Shown: positions 53,567 to 63,192 of the stretch, one piece after another | Numbering within the stretch: position 1 is the stretch's first letter | Layout: every line of letters starts with the position of its first letter | Origin: Lachnospiraceae bacterium JLR.KK008 | GTDB lineage: Bacteria > Bacillota > Clostridia > Lachnospirales > Lachnospiraceae | Direction of reading: 5' to 3' | DNA length: 64,000 bases | Assembly: GCA_037015955.1 (NCBI GenBank) | Contig: CP143548.1 | Span: forward strand, 675,501 to 739,500 | Program-made: the position numbers and the translations under genes | The notes under the pieces: model-generated | Told to the model about the DNA's origin: nothing | Database searches by the model: none | Seen by the model: the letters and a program-made list of their open reading frames with translations, nothing else

Positions 53567-54945
53567 AGCTCTGGAAAAAACTTTCTCTGATGACGTCGAT
53601 ACTCGTATTGCTGACGAGCGGATTTTCCGGCGGTATCCTGATTTGGCACAGCGTACATTACAATGAAGAGAAGACAGTGGAAAATTACAGGCAGCAGGTA
53701 CAGTCTACTGCACTGGCGCTCGGAAGGGAACTGGACAAAAGCGGGATGGAGCGCTACAGCGATGTCACAAGGCGGGCATATTTGATTTACTTGATCCGGA
53801 AGTATGGCGCCGATCAGTATATTCTTCTCTGCAATCAGGAAGAAGTATGCAATCTGACACCATACACAATGCGTGACCCTGATGCGGACAGATGGAAAGG
53901 GCTTGAGCCGGTGAATTATATTCAGAAAACGGGTAACCGCTACCTGCTTCTCAGCGGTAAGTCAGTGCCCTCGTCCATAATGAAAAACTACAGTCTTGTG
54001 TTGGTTGCGGATATTTCGGATGTTTATGAGGAGACCCGTCTCCAGACAGTCCTGGTTGCGGTTCTCTACCTGGGGAGCGCTCTTTTTGCAGTTTTGCTGA
54101 CATTTGCAATTACAAAAAAGATTCTGGCGCCGCTGCAGGATCTCCGCCAGGCGGCGGAAGGAATCTGTGAGGGGAATCTTGCGCAGCGGGCAAGGGCGGA
54201 TGCCAGAGATGAGATTGGTATTGTCGCAGGCGCCTTTAACGAGATGGCGGACAGGATTGAGGAGCAGGTCACACAGTTGTCAGAAATATCCGAGCAGCGC
54301 AGGCAGATGCTGGGCAGTCTGGCTCACGAGATCAAAACGCCGATGACTGCGATCATTGGCTACAGTGATACACTGCTGCATGTCAATGTAAGAGAAGAGC
54401 AGCGCAGGAGAGCGCTGACCCATATTTATAAGGAGAGCCGCAGACTGGAACGGCTCAGCAGCAAGCTGATGAATCTGACGGGGCTTTATGACAATGACAG
54501 CATTTATCTGGAGCAGACAGATCTGCCGGCGCTTCTGGCCCGCGTCGAAGAACTGGAAAGCTATCATCTGGCACAGAAAAGCATCTGCCTGCAGACTACC
54601 TGCGGCATGGAGACAATTATGGCGGACGGGGACCTGTTTGAGAGTCTGCTCGTGAATCTGATCGATAACGGAATCAAAGCCAGCAGGCGGGGAGGCACGG
54701 TCTATGTGACGGCGCAGGGCGGCAGGATCTCCGTGCGTGACGAAGGCTGCGGAATTCCGCAGGACGAATTGAAACGGGTGACGGAGGCTTTTTATATGGC
54801 GGACAAATCGCGCAGCCGTGCGGAAGGAGGCTGCGGACTGGGGCTTTTTCTGTGCAGCCGCATCGCCGCACTGCATCAGGCAGAGCTTGTCATTGAGAGC
54901 GAAGTGGGAAAAGGCACGACAGTTTCGGTTGTGTTTTGCCGCTGA
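53563..54945 (+). CDS. Sensor histidine kinase
   Basis: The 460-residue kinase has a membrane segment at ~10-30, an extracellular domain, a second segment near 165-185, a HAMP linker (ITKKILAPLQDLRQAAEGICEGNLAQRARADARDEIG), the phosphorylated His in SLAHEIKTPMTAI (~253), N-box LLVNLIDNGIKAS and the ATP lid motifs RDEGCGIPQDEL and GGCGLGLFLCSRI. TTG 53563 behind GGAGG is the start; the longer upstream frame is a shadow of the regulator gene. Ligand unknown. Confidence 0.9.
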   Translation: MKLWKKLSLMTSILVLLTSGFSGGILIWHSVHYNEEKTVENYRQQVQSTALALGRELDKSGMERYSDVTRRAYLIYLIRKYGADQYILLCNQEEVCNLTPYTMRDPDADRWKGLEPVNYIQKTGNRYLLLSGKSVPSSIMKNYSLVLVADISDVYEETRLQTVLVAVLYLGSALFAVLLTFAITKKILAPLQDLRQAAEGICEGNLAQRARADARDEIGIVAGAFNEMADRIEEQVTQLSEISEQRRQMLGSLAHEIKTPMTAIIGYSDTLLHVNVREEQRRRALTHIYKESRRLERLSSKLMNLTGLYDNDSIYLEQTDLPALLARVEELESYHLAQKSICLQTTCGMETIMADGDLFESLLVNLIDNGIKASRRGGTVYVTAQGGRISVRDEGCGIPQDELKRVTEAFYMADKSRSRAEGGCGLGLFLCSRIAALHQAELVIESEVGKGTTVSVVFCR

Positions 54946-54985
54946 TTAATCTGGAGGATGCGGTGACGGGGACTGTCGCCGCCGG

Positions 54986-55111
54986 GAGAATTTTGAGGTT
55001 GAGGAAAAGGTACGGCTCATCAATCCGAAGATTACCGCAGAGGGTTACAAAATCGGCAACCGTGGATTCACGAACTATATCTTGTCTGCTGACGATATGG
55101 TAAAAGAGTAA
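54986..55111 (+). pseudogene. Remnant of a Tn916-type DUF961 gene (3' end only)
   Basis: The frame ending at TAA 55109-55111 reads ENFEVEEKVRLINPKITAEG then YKIGNRGFTNYILSADDMVKE, like the C-terminus of the DUF961 (YdcP/Orf23-type) proteins at the start of Tn916-like conjugative elements. The N-terminal part is missing; the fragment begins about 40 bases after the histidine kinase stop. Confidence 0.6.
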
Positions 55112-55127
55112 GGAGGTATCAGAGATT

Positions 55128-55528
55128 ATGAGATTAGCAAATGGAATCATTACAGACAAGGAAAAGACGTTCGGGCTGCTTAAGTTCTCCGCATTGCGGC
55201 GTGAGGTGCATAAGTAGAATGAGGACGGAACGGTTTCTGAAGAAATTAAGGAACGCACTTACGATTTAAAATCCAGAGGACAGGGGCGCATGATACAGGT
55301 GAGTATTCCGGCTGCCGTGCCGTTAAAGGAGTTTGCTTATAATGCAGAGGTGGAGATTACTAATCCTGTAGCGGATACGGTGGTGACGGCTATGTTTCGG
55401 GGGGGGCAGACGTGGACTGGTATATCAAGGCGGAGAATATTGTCTTGAAAAATAAAGACGGACACTCAACGGGGAATCTACAGAATCATAATCCGTATGA
55501 AAAAAAGGAAATTAAGAATCATAAATAA
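55128..55528 (+). pseudogene. DUF961 (YdcP/Orf22-like) conjugative-element gene, broken
   Basis: ATG 55128 behind AAGGAGG opens MRLANGIITDKEKTFGLLKF, the start of a DUF961 protein. The frame is cut by TAG at 55215-55217. It resumes (EEIKERTYDLKSRGQGRMIQ, VSIPAAVPLKEF, AEVEITNPVADTVVTAMFRG) and is thrown off by an eight-G run at 55399-55406, one base longer than the frame needs. It then continues in the next frame (ADVDWYIKAENIVLKNKDG) to TAA 55528. Two separate lesions show long-standing decay of an integrated Tn916-like element. Confidence 0.8.
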
Positions 55529-55595
55529 GCATTGCCTGTGCGATAATATTCTGATAAAATTAGGATAAAATAAATAGAAAAGGAGCGCTTAGATT

Positions 55596-55856
55596 ATGAT
55601 ACAAATTCGACCTGTTTCTGACCTTAGAAATAAATTTCCGGAAATTGAAACTATCGTAAACAGTGGAAAACCTGTTTATCTTACAAAGAATGGCTACGGA
55701 GCTATGGTAGTTTTGAGCTTGGAGGAATACGCAAATCTGACAGATGATATAGAGATGAAACTTGATGAAGCCGACAGGCAGGCGGCAATGACGGAAGAAA
55801 GGCTTTCCCATGAAACCGTATTCAGCAATGTAAGAAGTACGATACATGGAAAATAA
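55596..55856 (+). CDS. Antitoxin of the Phd/YefM family
   Basis: The 86-residue protein starts MIQIRPVSDLRNKFPEIETIV with the Phd/YefM fold (GKPVYLTKNGYGAMVVLSLEEYANL, about 25-49), which binds operator DNA, and a C-terminal tail that would wrap the toxin. Its gene overlaps the toxin gene by 11 bases. Antitoxin and toxin together repress their promoter in such systems. Confidence 0.88.
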   Translation: MIQIRPVSDLRNKFPEIETIVNSGKPVYLTKNGYGAMVVLSLEEYANLTDDIEMKLDEADRQAAMTEERLSHETVFSNVRSTIHGK

Positions 55857-56160
55857 AGTTTATCATCTTCGCTATCTGCCGATTTTTGAACAGGATTTAA
55901 TCAGTACAGCGAGTTACATTACCAATGTTTTAAAGAATGAGGACGCTGCGTTGCGTTTGATTGATGATGTAGAGGCGGCGATTCTGGAAAGGCTGAATAA
56001 TCCACTTGCTTTTGAACCATATGTTTCCGTAAAAAAGAGAGACTATCCGTATTATAGAATCTATGTGAGAAATTACGTTATTTACTATGTGGTAATTGAT
56101 AATATAATGGAAGTACGGCGTTTGCTGTATGGTGCTAGAGATACGGATAAGCATTTATAA
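55846..56160 (+). CDS. RelE/ParE-family toxin
   Basis: The 104-residue basic protein has the RelE/ParE fold pattern: LRYLPIFEQDLISTASYI (about 8-25), LAFEPYVSVKKRDYPYYRIYVRNYVIYYVVIDNIMEVRRLLYGARD (about 54-99). The final RRLLYGARD strand matches toxins that cut mRNA on the ribosome or poison gyrase. Together with the Phd-like antitoxin it is a complete type II module inside a decayed mobile region. Confidence 0.88.
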   Translation: MENKVYHLRYLPIFEQDLISTASYITNVLKNEDAALRLIDDVEAAILERLNNPLAFEPYVSVKKRDYPYYRIYVRNYVIYYVVIDNIMEVRRLLYGARDTDKHL

Positions 56161-56290
56161 TTTGTTCTCTCAATCAGATAATAGAAGTATAAGCAGTTAG
56201 TCTTGACAAAAAAATTCTTAATATGATTGCAAGCGAAATTGAACAGCGATATGATACTTCCATACATCTTAATCGAAAAGGAGCATGAAA

Positions 56291-56727
56291 ATGAAAGACA
56301 TTTGGCAAGTTATTTTGGGTGTTATAACATGTCTCGGTGGTTTTGGAGTTTGAAATGGTAAAAGATATTAGCGTAATGATACCTAGCGGCTTTTCCATGC
56401 AGATAGCTGATGAAGAAAAGAGAACATGATAACAAATTATATGACACTGCTTGCAAATCCTGTGTAAATGCACAAGATACGCTAAATGGAAATGCACCTT
56501 TTATTCCAGAGGAACTTTTCAATAAATATACAGAAATCATGAAATTGTGCCGCTTACAGTTAGGAGTGTTTGAAAGAAGATGGAATGTGTTGTATATAGC
56601 TCCACAAAAGGAAAAAGAAACATTTACAAATGCAGACTATGCTCGAACAGAGGAAATAAACAATAAATTAAAAGAAGTAAATAATGAAGTTCGGGTGTAT
56701 CTTTCAAAATTAGATGTAATTAACTAA
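56291..56727 (+). pseudogene. Broken hypothetical gene
   Basis: ATG 56291 behind AAAAGGAG opens MKDIWQVILGVITCLGGFGV, a membrane-anchor-like start, and stops at once. The sequence goes on in another frame (FEMVKDISVMIPSGFSMQIA) and then in a third, 56410-56727, which gives about 105 residues of a helical protein (KSCVNAQDTLNGNAPFIPEE...). The three pieces read like one protein that lost an internal part and shifted frame. No family is named with confidence. Confidence 0.5.
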
Positions 56728-56773
56728 TTTAGCTTTCTATTGAAAAGGACAATTATAGGAAAACAAAGTATGC

Positions 56774-56800
56774 GCAAACCATTGATTTCAAACGGTTTGC
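56774..56800. repeat. Inverted repeat at the edge of the mobile-DNA scar
   Basis: GCAAACC (56774-56780) and GGTTTGC (56794-56800) are separated by 13 bases. It lies where decayed mobile DNA gives way to the clpB promoter and could be an old end or att-related sequence. Tentative. Confidence 0.35.
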
Positions 56801-56817
56801 AAAAATTATCAGAAAAA

Positions 56818-56844
56818 TTAGCACTCAACACTTGACGTGGCTAA
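56818..56844 (+). promoter_or_regulatory. Degenerate CIRCE operator (HrcA site) before clpB
   Basis: TTAGCACTC (56818-56826) is an exact left half of CIRCE; after nine bases CGTGGCTAA (56836-56844) keeps only the outer GCTAA of the right half. It overlaps the -35 box, where bound HrcA would block transcription until heat shock. Confidence 0.6.
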
Positions 56845-56860
56845 CAATGCGTGCTATAGT
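56832..56860 (+). promoter_or_regulatory. clpB promoter
   Basis: TTGACG (56832-56837), 17-base spacer, TATAGT (56855-56860), about 80 bases upstream of clpB. Confidence 0.8.
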
Positions 56861-56939
56861 GTCACTGTAAAGAAAATTGTTATAGAAATAGTAGAACATG
56901 CAAACACTAAACAAGTGACAAACCGAAGGAGGTCTGGCT

Positions 56940-59522
56940 ATGAACATTTCAAAATTTACACAGAAATCCATGCAGGCTGTGGAGCGGTGTGAGAAGCTGG
57001 CCTATGAATATGGCAATCAGGAGATCGAGCAGGAACATCTCTTATACAGCCTTCTTAGCATAGAGGACAGTCTGATTCTGAAACTGATCGAAAAGATGGA
57101 GATCAATGCGCCTCACTTTGTGGACCGGGCCAAGAAGGCGATCGAAAAGCGAGTGAAAGTGCAGGGCGGTCAGGTCTATATGGGCAAGGACCTGAACAAA
57201 GCGCTGATCAGTGCGGAAGATGAGGCGAAACAGATGGGAGACGAATATGTCTCCGTGGAACATCTGTTTCTGACGATGCTGAAGTACCCAAACAGAGAGA
57301 TCAAGGCAATCTGGCAGGAATATGGCATTACGAGAGAACGTTTCCTGCAGGCGCTTTCCACAGTCAGGGGAAATCAGCGGGTGACGAGTGACAATCCGGA
57401 GGCGACTTATGATACGCTGGAGAAATACGGACAGGATCTCGTGGAACGGGCAAGAAACCAGAAGCTCGATCCGGTCATCGGCAGAGACAGTGAGATCCGT
57501 AATATTATCCGCATTCTCTCCCGCAAGACGAAAAATAACCCGGTGCTGATCGGGGAACCGGGCGTTGGTAAGACCGCGGTCGTGGAGGGCCTGGCACAGC
57601 GTATTGTGCGGGGCGATGTGCCGCAGGGGTTAAAAGATAAGAAAATATTCGCCCTGGATATGGGCGCACTGGTTGCCGGCGCAAAATACAGAGGCGAGTT
57701 TGAGGAGCGGCTGAAAGCCGTACTTGAAGATGTCAAAAACAGCGACGGGCAGATTATTCTGTTCATCGATGAGCTGCATACGATCGTCGGAGCCGGCAAG
57801 ACGGACGGCGCGCTCGATGCGGGTAATATGTTAAAGCCGATGCTTGCCAGAGGCGAGCTGCATTGTATCGGCGCCACGACACTGGATGAGTACAGACAAT
57901 ATATCGAAAAGGATGCGGCGCTGGAGCGGCGATTCCAGCCTGTCATGGTACAGGAGCCGACAGTGGAAGATACGATCTCGATCCTGCGCGGTCTCAAGGA
58001 GCGCTATGAGGTCTTTCACGGGGTGAAAATTATGGACGCCGCCCTTGTCAGTGCGGCGGTGCTGTCCAACCGTTATATCTCGGACCGGTTTCTGCCGGAT
58101 AAGGCGATCGATCTCGTCGATGAGGCGTGTGCGCTCATTAAGACGGAACTGGATTCGATGCCGACGGAACTGGATGAGCTGCAGCGCAAAGTGATGCAGA
58201 TGGAGATCGAGGAAGCCGCCCTGAAAAAAGAGGACGACCGTCTGAGCAGAGAACGGCTGGAGGCCTTGCAGCAGGAACTGGCTGAGCAGAAAGCGGAGTT
58301 TCAGAACCGGAAGGCACAGTGGGACAATGAAAAGGCTTCGATTGAAAAGCTGTCAAGACTGCGGGAAGAGATTGAGAGTATCAACAGTGAGATTCAGATC
58401 GCCCAGCGGGAGGGAAATCTGGAAAAGGCGGCAGAGCTTTCATACGGCAGACTGCCGGCACTGAAAAAGCAGTTGGAGATTGAGGAAGAAGAGATCAGGA
58501 GCCGTGAACTTTCACTCGTCCATGAGAATGTATCGGAGGAAGAGATTGCGAAGATCATCTCCAGATGGACCGGTATTCCGGTCGTCAAACTGACGGAGAG
58601 CGAACGAAACAAGACGCTGCACCTCGATGAAGAACTGCACCGGAGGGTCGTGGGACAGGACGAGGGCGTCACCAAAGTGACGGAGGCGATTATCCGTTCC
58701 AAGGCAGGGATCAAAGATCCGGGCAAGCCGATTGGCTCATTCTTATTCCTGGGTCCTACTGGCGTTGGCAAGACAGAGCTGGCGAAGGCTCTGGCGGCCG
58801 CCCTGTTTGACGATGAGAACAATATGGTCCGTATTGACATGAGCGAGTATATGGAGAAATACTCAGTTTCCAGACTGATCGGTGCGCCTCCCGGATATGT
58901 CGGCTATGAGGAGGGCGGACAGCTCACAGAGGCAGTCAGACGCAAACCCTATGCGGTCGTTTTGTTTGATGAGATTGAGAAAGCCCATCCGGATGTATTT
59001 AACGTATTATTACAGGTGCTTGACGACGGGCGGATCACGGATTCGCAGGGGCGGACCGTGGATTTCAAAAATACGATCCTCATCATGACATCCAACATCG
59101 GTGCGCCGCATCTGCTGGAAGGCATCGATGAAAACGGGAACATCAGAAAAGAAGCGCAGGAACAGGTGATGAACGAGCTGCACGGCGCATTCCGTCCGGA
59201 GTTCCTCAACCGTCTGGACGAGACGATCCTGTTCAAACCCCTGACAAAGGATAATATCGGCGGCATCATTCATCTGATCGTTGCCGACCTGAATCGCCGG
59301 CTTGCGGACAGAGAACTTTCCGTGGCTCTGACACCGGAAGCGGAGACGTTTATCGTGGACAGTGCCTACGATCCTGTCTATGGAGCGCGGCCTTTGAAGA
59401 GATATATCCAGAAGCATGTGGAGACCCTGTCGGCGAAACTCATCCTCGCGGATGCGGTGGAAAGCGGCGATACGATCCGGATCGATGTCAGAGACGGTGG
59501 ATTGACGGCGGAAAAAGCCTGA
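56940..59522 (+). CDS. clpB: ATP-dependent chaperone ClpB
   Basis: The 860-residue disaggregase has an N-terminal Clp repeat domain (1-145), a first AAA+ module (Walker [14 protein letters not shown], ~205; Walker [10 protein letters not shown]), a middle coiled-coil domain (about 400-525, which marks ClpB rather than ClpC) and a second AAA+ module ([12 protein letters not shown], ~605; [12 protein letters not shown]). With DnaK it rescues aggregated proteins. CGAAGGAGG precedes the ATG; promoter and degenerate CIRCE lie upstream. Confidence 0.96.
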   Translation: MNISKFTQKSMQAVERCEKLAYEYGNQEIEQEHLLYSLLSIEDSLILKLIEKMEINAPHFVDRAKKAIEKRVKVQGGQVYMGKDLNKALISAEDEAKQMGDEYVSVEHLFLTMLKYPNREIKAIWQEYGITRERFLQALSTVRGNQRVTSDNPEATYDTLEKYGQDLVERARNQKLDPVIGRDSEIRNIIRILSRKTKNNPVLIGEPGVGKTAVVEGLAQRIVRGDVPQGLKDKKIFALDMGALVAGAKYRGEFEERLKAVLEDVKNSDGQIILFIDELHTIVGAGKTDGALDAGNMLKPMLARGELHCIGATTLDEYRQYIEKDAALERRFQPVMVQEPTVEDTISILRGLKERYEVFHGVKIMDAALVSAAVLSNRYISDRFLPDKAIDLVDEACALIKTELDSMPTELDELQRKVMQMEIEEAALKKEDDRLSRERLEALQQELAEQKAEFQNRKAQWDNEKASIEKLSRLREEIESINSEIQIAQREGNLEKAAELSYGRLPALKKQLEIEEEEIRSRELSLVHENVSEEEIAKIISRWTGIPVVKLTESERNKTLHLDEELHRRVVGQDEGVTKVTEAIIRSKAGIKDPGKPIGSFLFLGPTGVGKTELAKALAAALFDDENNMVRIDMSEYMEKYSVSRLIGAPPGYVGYEEGGQLTEAVRRKPYAVVLFDEIEKAHPDVFNVLLQVLDDGRITDSQGRTVDFKNTILIMTSNIGAPHLLEGIDENGNIRKEAQEQVMNELHGAFRPEFLNRLDETILFKPLTKDNIGGIIHLIVADLNRRLADRELSVALTPEAETFIVDSAYDPVYGARPLKRYIQKHVETLSAKLILADAVESGDTIRIDVRDGGLTAEKA

Positions 59523-59548
59523 TTTATAATAAAATAAGAAGGCAATGC

Positions 59549-59582
59549 AGAGCGGAAACCGCAGGTGTGCTGTTTCCGCTCT
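59549..59582 (+). terminator. Hairpin after clpB
   Basis: AGAGCGGAAAC (59549-59559) pairs with GTTTCCGCTCT (59572-59582), a perfect 11-bp stem, without an obvious U-tract. Confidence 0.6.
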
Positions 59583-59631
59583 GTGTATGTACAGGGGTAT
59601 CTGACAGGATAAGATTGCAGGAGAAAGGGGT

Positions 59632-61389
59632 ATGGGTATGAGCGAATTGACGAGTCAGAAGATGAGGAAACTGGCGCCGGAGCTGGACCCGCTTCGGATC
59701 GGCACAGGCTGGCGTCCGGAGGATCTGGCGAAGCCACAGGTGTTTATTTCAAGCACCTTTGGCGACAGCCATCCGGGGAGCGGGCATCTGGATATTCTGG
59801 TGGAAGAGGTAAAAAAGGGAGCGGCTGAGGCGGGCGGCCACGGCGCCCGTTATTTCTGCACGGATATGTGTGACGGTGAGAGCCAGGGGACGGACGGGAT
59901 TAACTATAGCCTGGTCAGCCGGGAGATGATCGCCAATATGATTGAGATCCAGGCAGGCGCCACGCCTTTTGACGCCGGCGTCTATCTGGCAAGCTGCGAT
60001 AAAGGGATGCCGGGTAATCTGATGGGCCTGTGCAGAGTCAACATTCCGGCGATCGTCGTCCCGGGGGGAACGATGAATGCCGGTCCGGACATGCTGACGC
60101 TCGAACAGCTCGGTATGTACAGCGCGAAATTCCAGCGGGGAGAGATCGACGAAGACAGGCTGAACTGGGCGAAACACAATGCCTGTCCAAGCTGCGGCGC
60201 CTGCTCCTTCATCGGGACGGCGTCCACGATGCAGATCATGGCGGAGGCACTTGGCCTGGCGCTGCCGGGAAGCGCACTGATGCCGGCGACGAGTCCCGAT
60301 CTGCTGACGTATGCCGCTCAGGCCGGAAAGCAGGCGGTGAAGCTGGCGTTCATGGAACATATGAGACCCAGTGATATTGTGACGATAAAAAGTTTTGAAA
60401 ACGCCATCCTCGTCCATGCGGCGGTATCCGGCAGCACGAATTGTCTGCTGCACATTCCGGCCATCGCCCATGAGCTGGGAATCGAGATCACGGGGGATAC
60501 CTTTGACCGTCTGCACCGCAGTGCCAGATATTTGCTCGATGTGCGTCCGGCAGGCCGCTGGCCGGCGGAAGTCTTTTATTATGCGGGCGGTGTGCCTGCG
60601 ATCATGGAGGAAATCAGAGGCTCCCTCCATCTCGATGTGATGACCGTGACCGGGAAGACGCTGGGAGAGAATCTGGAAGAATTAAAGCGCAGTGGCTTCT
60701 ATGAGCGCTGCGGCAAGTGGCTTGACGATTTCAACCGGCGTTACGGCTGCGCCGTGACAAAAGAAGATATTATCCGTCCGTATGACAGGGCGATCGGCAC
60801 AGATGGCAGCATCGCCATACTGCGCGGTAATCTGGCTCCGGAAGGCGCCGTCATCAAGCATACGGCCTGTCCGAAAGAAATGTTCCGGGCAGTGCTGCGG
60901 GCCAGACCGTTTGACAGTGAGGAAGAATGTCTGGATGCAGTGCTGAAACATAAGGTGGAGAAAGGCGATGCCGTATTCATCCGTTATGAGGGACCGAAAG
61001 GCAGCGGTATGCCGGAAATGTTTTATACCTCGGAGGCGATCAGCAGTGACCGGGAACTGGGGCGGAGCATTGCGCTGATCACAGACGGCCGTTTCTCCGG
61101 CGCATCCACCGGTCCGGTCATCGGGCATTGCAGCCCGGAGGCGGCGGACGGCGGACCGATCGCACTTGTGGAAGAGGGAGATCTGATTGAGATTGATGTC
61201 ATGGAACGGAAGCTGAATATCATTGGCGTGAAGGGAGAGCGAAAGACACCGGAGGAGATCGATGCAATTCTCGCTGAGCGCAGGAAAAACTGGAAGCCGA
61301 GAGAACTGCGATATAAAAGCGGCGCTCTGCGTCTGTTCAGTGAACATGCGGCCAGTCCGATGAAAGGGGCATATCTCACTTTCGATTGA
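59632..61389 (+). CDS. IlvD/Edd-family dehydratase, probably a sugar-acid dehydratase
   Basis: The 585-residue protein belongs to the Fe-S dehydratases (dihydroxy-acid, phosphogluconate and sugar-acid dehydratases). Cluster Cys are seen in TDMCDGESQGTDGI (about 78-91), ASCDKGMPGNLMG (about 121-133) and NACPSCGACSFIGTASTM (about 183-200). The CDGxxQGT form and the length are closer to xylonate-type YjhG/YagF enzymes than to the BCAA enzyme IlvD, whose usual SDGIAMGHxGM motif is absent. Its neighbours are sugar-acid genes, supporting that reading. An automatic label of ilvD would probably be wrong. Confidence 0.8.
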   Translation: MGMSELTSQKMRKLAPELDPLRIGTGWRPEDLAKPQVFISSTFGDSHPGSGHLDILVEEVKKGAAEAGGHGARYFCTDMCDGESQGTDGINYSLVSREMIANMIEIQAGATPFDAGVYLASCDKGMPGNLMGLCRVNIPAIVVPGGTMNAGPDMLTLEQLGMYSAKFQRGEIDEDRLNWAKHNACPSCGACSFIGTASTMQIMAEALGLALPGSALMPATSPDLLTYAAQAGKQAVKLAFMEHMRPSDIVTIKSFENAILVHAAVSGSTNCLLHIPAIAHELGIEITGDTFDRLHRSARYLLDVRPAGRWPAEVFYYAGGVPAIMEEIRGSLHLDVMTVTGKTLGENLEELKRSGFYERCGKWLDDFNRRYGCAVTKEDIIRPYDRAIGTDGSIAILRGNLAPEGAVIKHTACPKEMFRAVLRARPFDSEEECLDAVLKHKVEKGDAVFIRYEGPKGSGMPEMFYTSEAISSDRELGRSIALITDGRFSGASTGPVIGHCSPEAADGGPIALVEEGDLIEIDVMERKLNIIGVKGERKTPEEIDAILAERRKNWKPRELRYKSGALRLFSEHAASPMKGAYLTFD

Positions 61390-61516
61390 TATGAGCGGCT
61401 GTTTTGAAAGGCATCTAAAGAAATGACAGAAACAGCCGATATAAAAAGTGACAGATAAGAATGAGATGACAGATGGTCCTGTGATGACAGGACCGGCAAT
61501 GACACAGAGAGCAATG

Positions 61517-61556
61517 GATGGCGCCCTGAGGATACCGAACGTATCCGGGCGCCATC
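61517..61556 (+). terminator. Strong terminator after the dehydratase gene
   Basis: GATGGCGCCC (61517-61526) pairs with GGGCGCCATC (61547-61556), enclosing GGATAC/GTATCC. T-rich sequence follows. Confidence 0.8.
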
Positions 61557-61595
61557 TCGTTTCTTCTTTGGTATCAACGAAAGGAGGCAGGTAGT

Positions 61596-61832
61596 ATGGT
61601 CAATATGACACAGATGCTGGATTCCATGGAACATGCCATCAAACTGCGCAGCCAGGCACAGGCCGAGCGCAGGGCGCGGGAGGCAGAGGAAGAAAAGCGG
61701 GAGTTTCAGGAAAAACTCATGCGCATCGCGGCCAGTGAGGCGGAGCTGGAGGGAATGGCGTCCGGTGTGAAGGGGAAACAGGATGCCGTACAGAGAGACC
61801 AGCTTATGGGTCTGATGATGGCCGGATTTTAA
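61596..61832 (+). CDS. Small coiled-coil hypothetical protein (78 residues)
   Basis: A highly charged helical protein (AQAERRAREAEEEKREFQEK, about 21-40) with predicted coiled coil and no membrane segment. AAAGGAGG precedes the ATG, and terminators stand on both sides, so it is a separate transcript. No family is recognised. Confidence 0.6.
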   Translation: MVNMTQMLDSMEHAIKLRSQAQAERRAREAEEEKREFQEKLMRIAASEAELEGMASGVKGKQDAVQRDQLMGLMMAGF

Positions 61833-61895
61833 GAACAGGAAACCGGAAAAAAGCAGTCAGAAAAGAGCAGTCGGAAAGGAACAATCGGAAAAAGA

Positions 61896-61932
61896 AAACG
61901 CCTCCTCATGCGTAATGCGCGGGGAGGCGTTT
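61896..61932. terminator. Bidirectional terminator
   Basis: AAACGCCTCC (61896-61905) pairs with GGAGGCGTTT (61923-61932). It lies between the small plus-strand gene and the minus-strand sugar-acid genes and serves both. Confidence 0.8.
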
Positions 61933-61970
61933 GTGCTGTAACAGACAGGGCTTAAAGACGGCGGTCATTC

Positions 61971-63119
61971 TTACCACTCTGCGATCGAACCGTCCTTGTG
62001 CCGCCATACGGGATTTTTCCAATTATGCGGCGTTCTGTTTTCTTCCGTCACAAGGTCTTTGTTGACATCTACGCCGAGACCGGGAAGTTTTGGCAGGTTT
62101 ACATAACCGTCCACGAATGCGAAATCTTCCTGATTGTTGACGTAGTCGAGAACACTCTTGCCTACGTTGTAGTGAATGCCCATACTCTGTTCCTGAATGA
62201 CTGCGTTATAAGAAGCGGCGTCCACATTCAGGCAGCTTGCCAGAGCGATCGGACCGAGCGGGCAGTGAGGCGCCAGCGCCACGTCATAGGCTTCCGCCAT
62301 TGCGCCGATCTTCTTTACTTCGGTGATACCGCCGGCGTGGCTTAAATCAGGCTGAATGATGTCAACGCCGCCGATCTGCAGCAGCCGTTTGAAATCATAT
62401 TTGCTGAACAGACGTTCTCCCGTGGCGATGGGAATGTTGCAGGCGGCTGCGATCTCCGGGAAGTATTCCATATTTTCACAGAGTACCGGCTCTTCGATGA
62501 ACATCGGATCAAATTCTTCCAGCTTCTTTGCCAGTATTTTTGCCATAGGTTTGTGGACACGGCCGTGGAAGTCGATGGCGATGCCAAAATATTTTCCGCA
62601 GGCCTCGCGGATCGCAGCGACCCGTTCCAGGACGGCGTCGACTTTATCATAGGTATCCACCATCTGCAGTTCTTCGGTGGCGTTCATTTTGATGGCGGTG
62701 AAACCGGCATTTTTACGTTCGAGAGCTGCCGCGCCCACATCGCTCGGGCGGTCGCCGCCGATCCAACTGTACACTTTCATCTTATCATGACATTTCCCGC
62801 CGAGCAGTTCATACACGGGAACGCCCAGCACTTTCCCCTTGATGTCCCAGAGCGCCTGATCGATACCGGAGATTGCGCTCATCAGAACACCGCCGCCACG
62901 ATAAAAGCCAGCCCGGTATAATGTCGTCCAGATGTCCTCGATATTGGACGGGTCCGCATCCAGCAGATAATCTTTCATCTCCTGCACACAGGCGAGCACC
63001 GCATGACAATGCCCTTCCAGTACGGCTTCTCCCCAGCCGCTCAGCCCCTCGTCAGTGATGATCTCCACAAATCCCCATCTGGGACGCACATAATAAGTAT
63101 TGACTTCTCTGATCTTCAT
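61971..63119 (-). CDS. dgoD: D-galactonate dehydratase-like enolase-superfamily protein
   Basis: The 382-residue protein follows the galactonate dehydratase plan: a capping domain starting [20 protein letters not shown], then a barrel with acid ligands in [13 protein letters not shown] (about 176-188), [11 protein letters not shown] and [13 protein letters not shown], and the His region [16 protein letters not shown] (about 278-293). It turns galactonate into 2-keto-3-deoxygalactonate. Start 63119 is chosen because GGAGG lies 7 bases before it. Aldolase and kinase genes upstream complete the De Ley-Doudoroff route. Confidence 0.9.
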   Translation of the reverse strand: MKIREVNTYYVRPRWGFVEIITDEGLSGWGEAVLEGHCHAVLACVQEMKDYLLDADPSNIEDIWTTLYRAGFYRGGGVLMSAISGIDQALWDIKGKVLGVPVYELLGGKCHDKMKVYSWIGGDRPSDVGAAALERKNAGFTAIKMNATEELQMVDTYDKVDAVLERVAAIREACGKYFGIAIDFHGRVHKPMAKILAKKLEEFDPMFIEEPVLCENMEYFPEIAAACNIPIATGERLFSKYDFKRLLQIGGVDIIQPDLSHAGGITEVKKIGAMAEAYDVALAPHCPLGPIALASCLNVDAASYNAVIQEQSMGIHYNVGKSVLDYVNNQEDFAFVDGYVNLPKLPGLGVDVNKDLVTEENRTPHNWKNPVWRHKDGSIAEW

Positions 63120-63192
63120 TTTTATCCTCCATTTCATACTGTGTATTTCTGGATTATAGTTGCGGTTATTCTCTGGCTGTTTCAGGAGACAT

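Noticed and set aside
59632-61389. Calling this gene ilvD (branched-chain amino acid synthesis)
   Set aside because: CDGxxQGT motif, length and sugar-acid neighbours fit another branch of the family; no ilv or leu genes are nearby.
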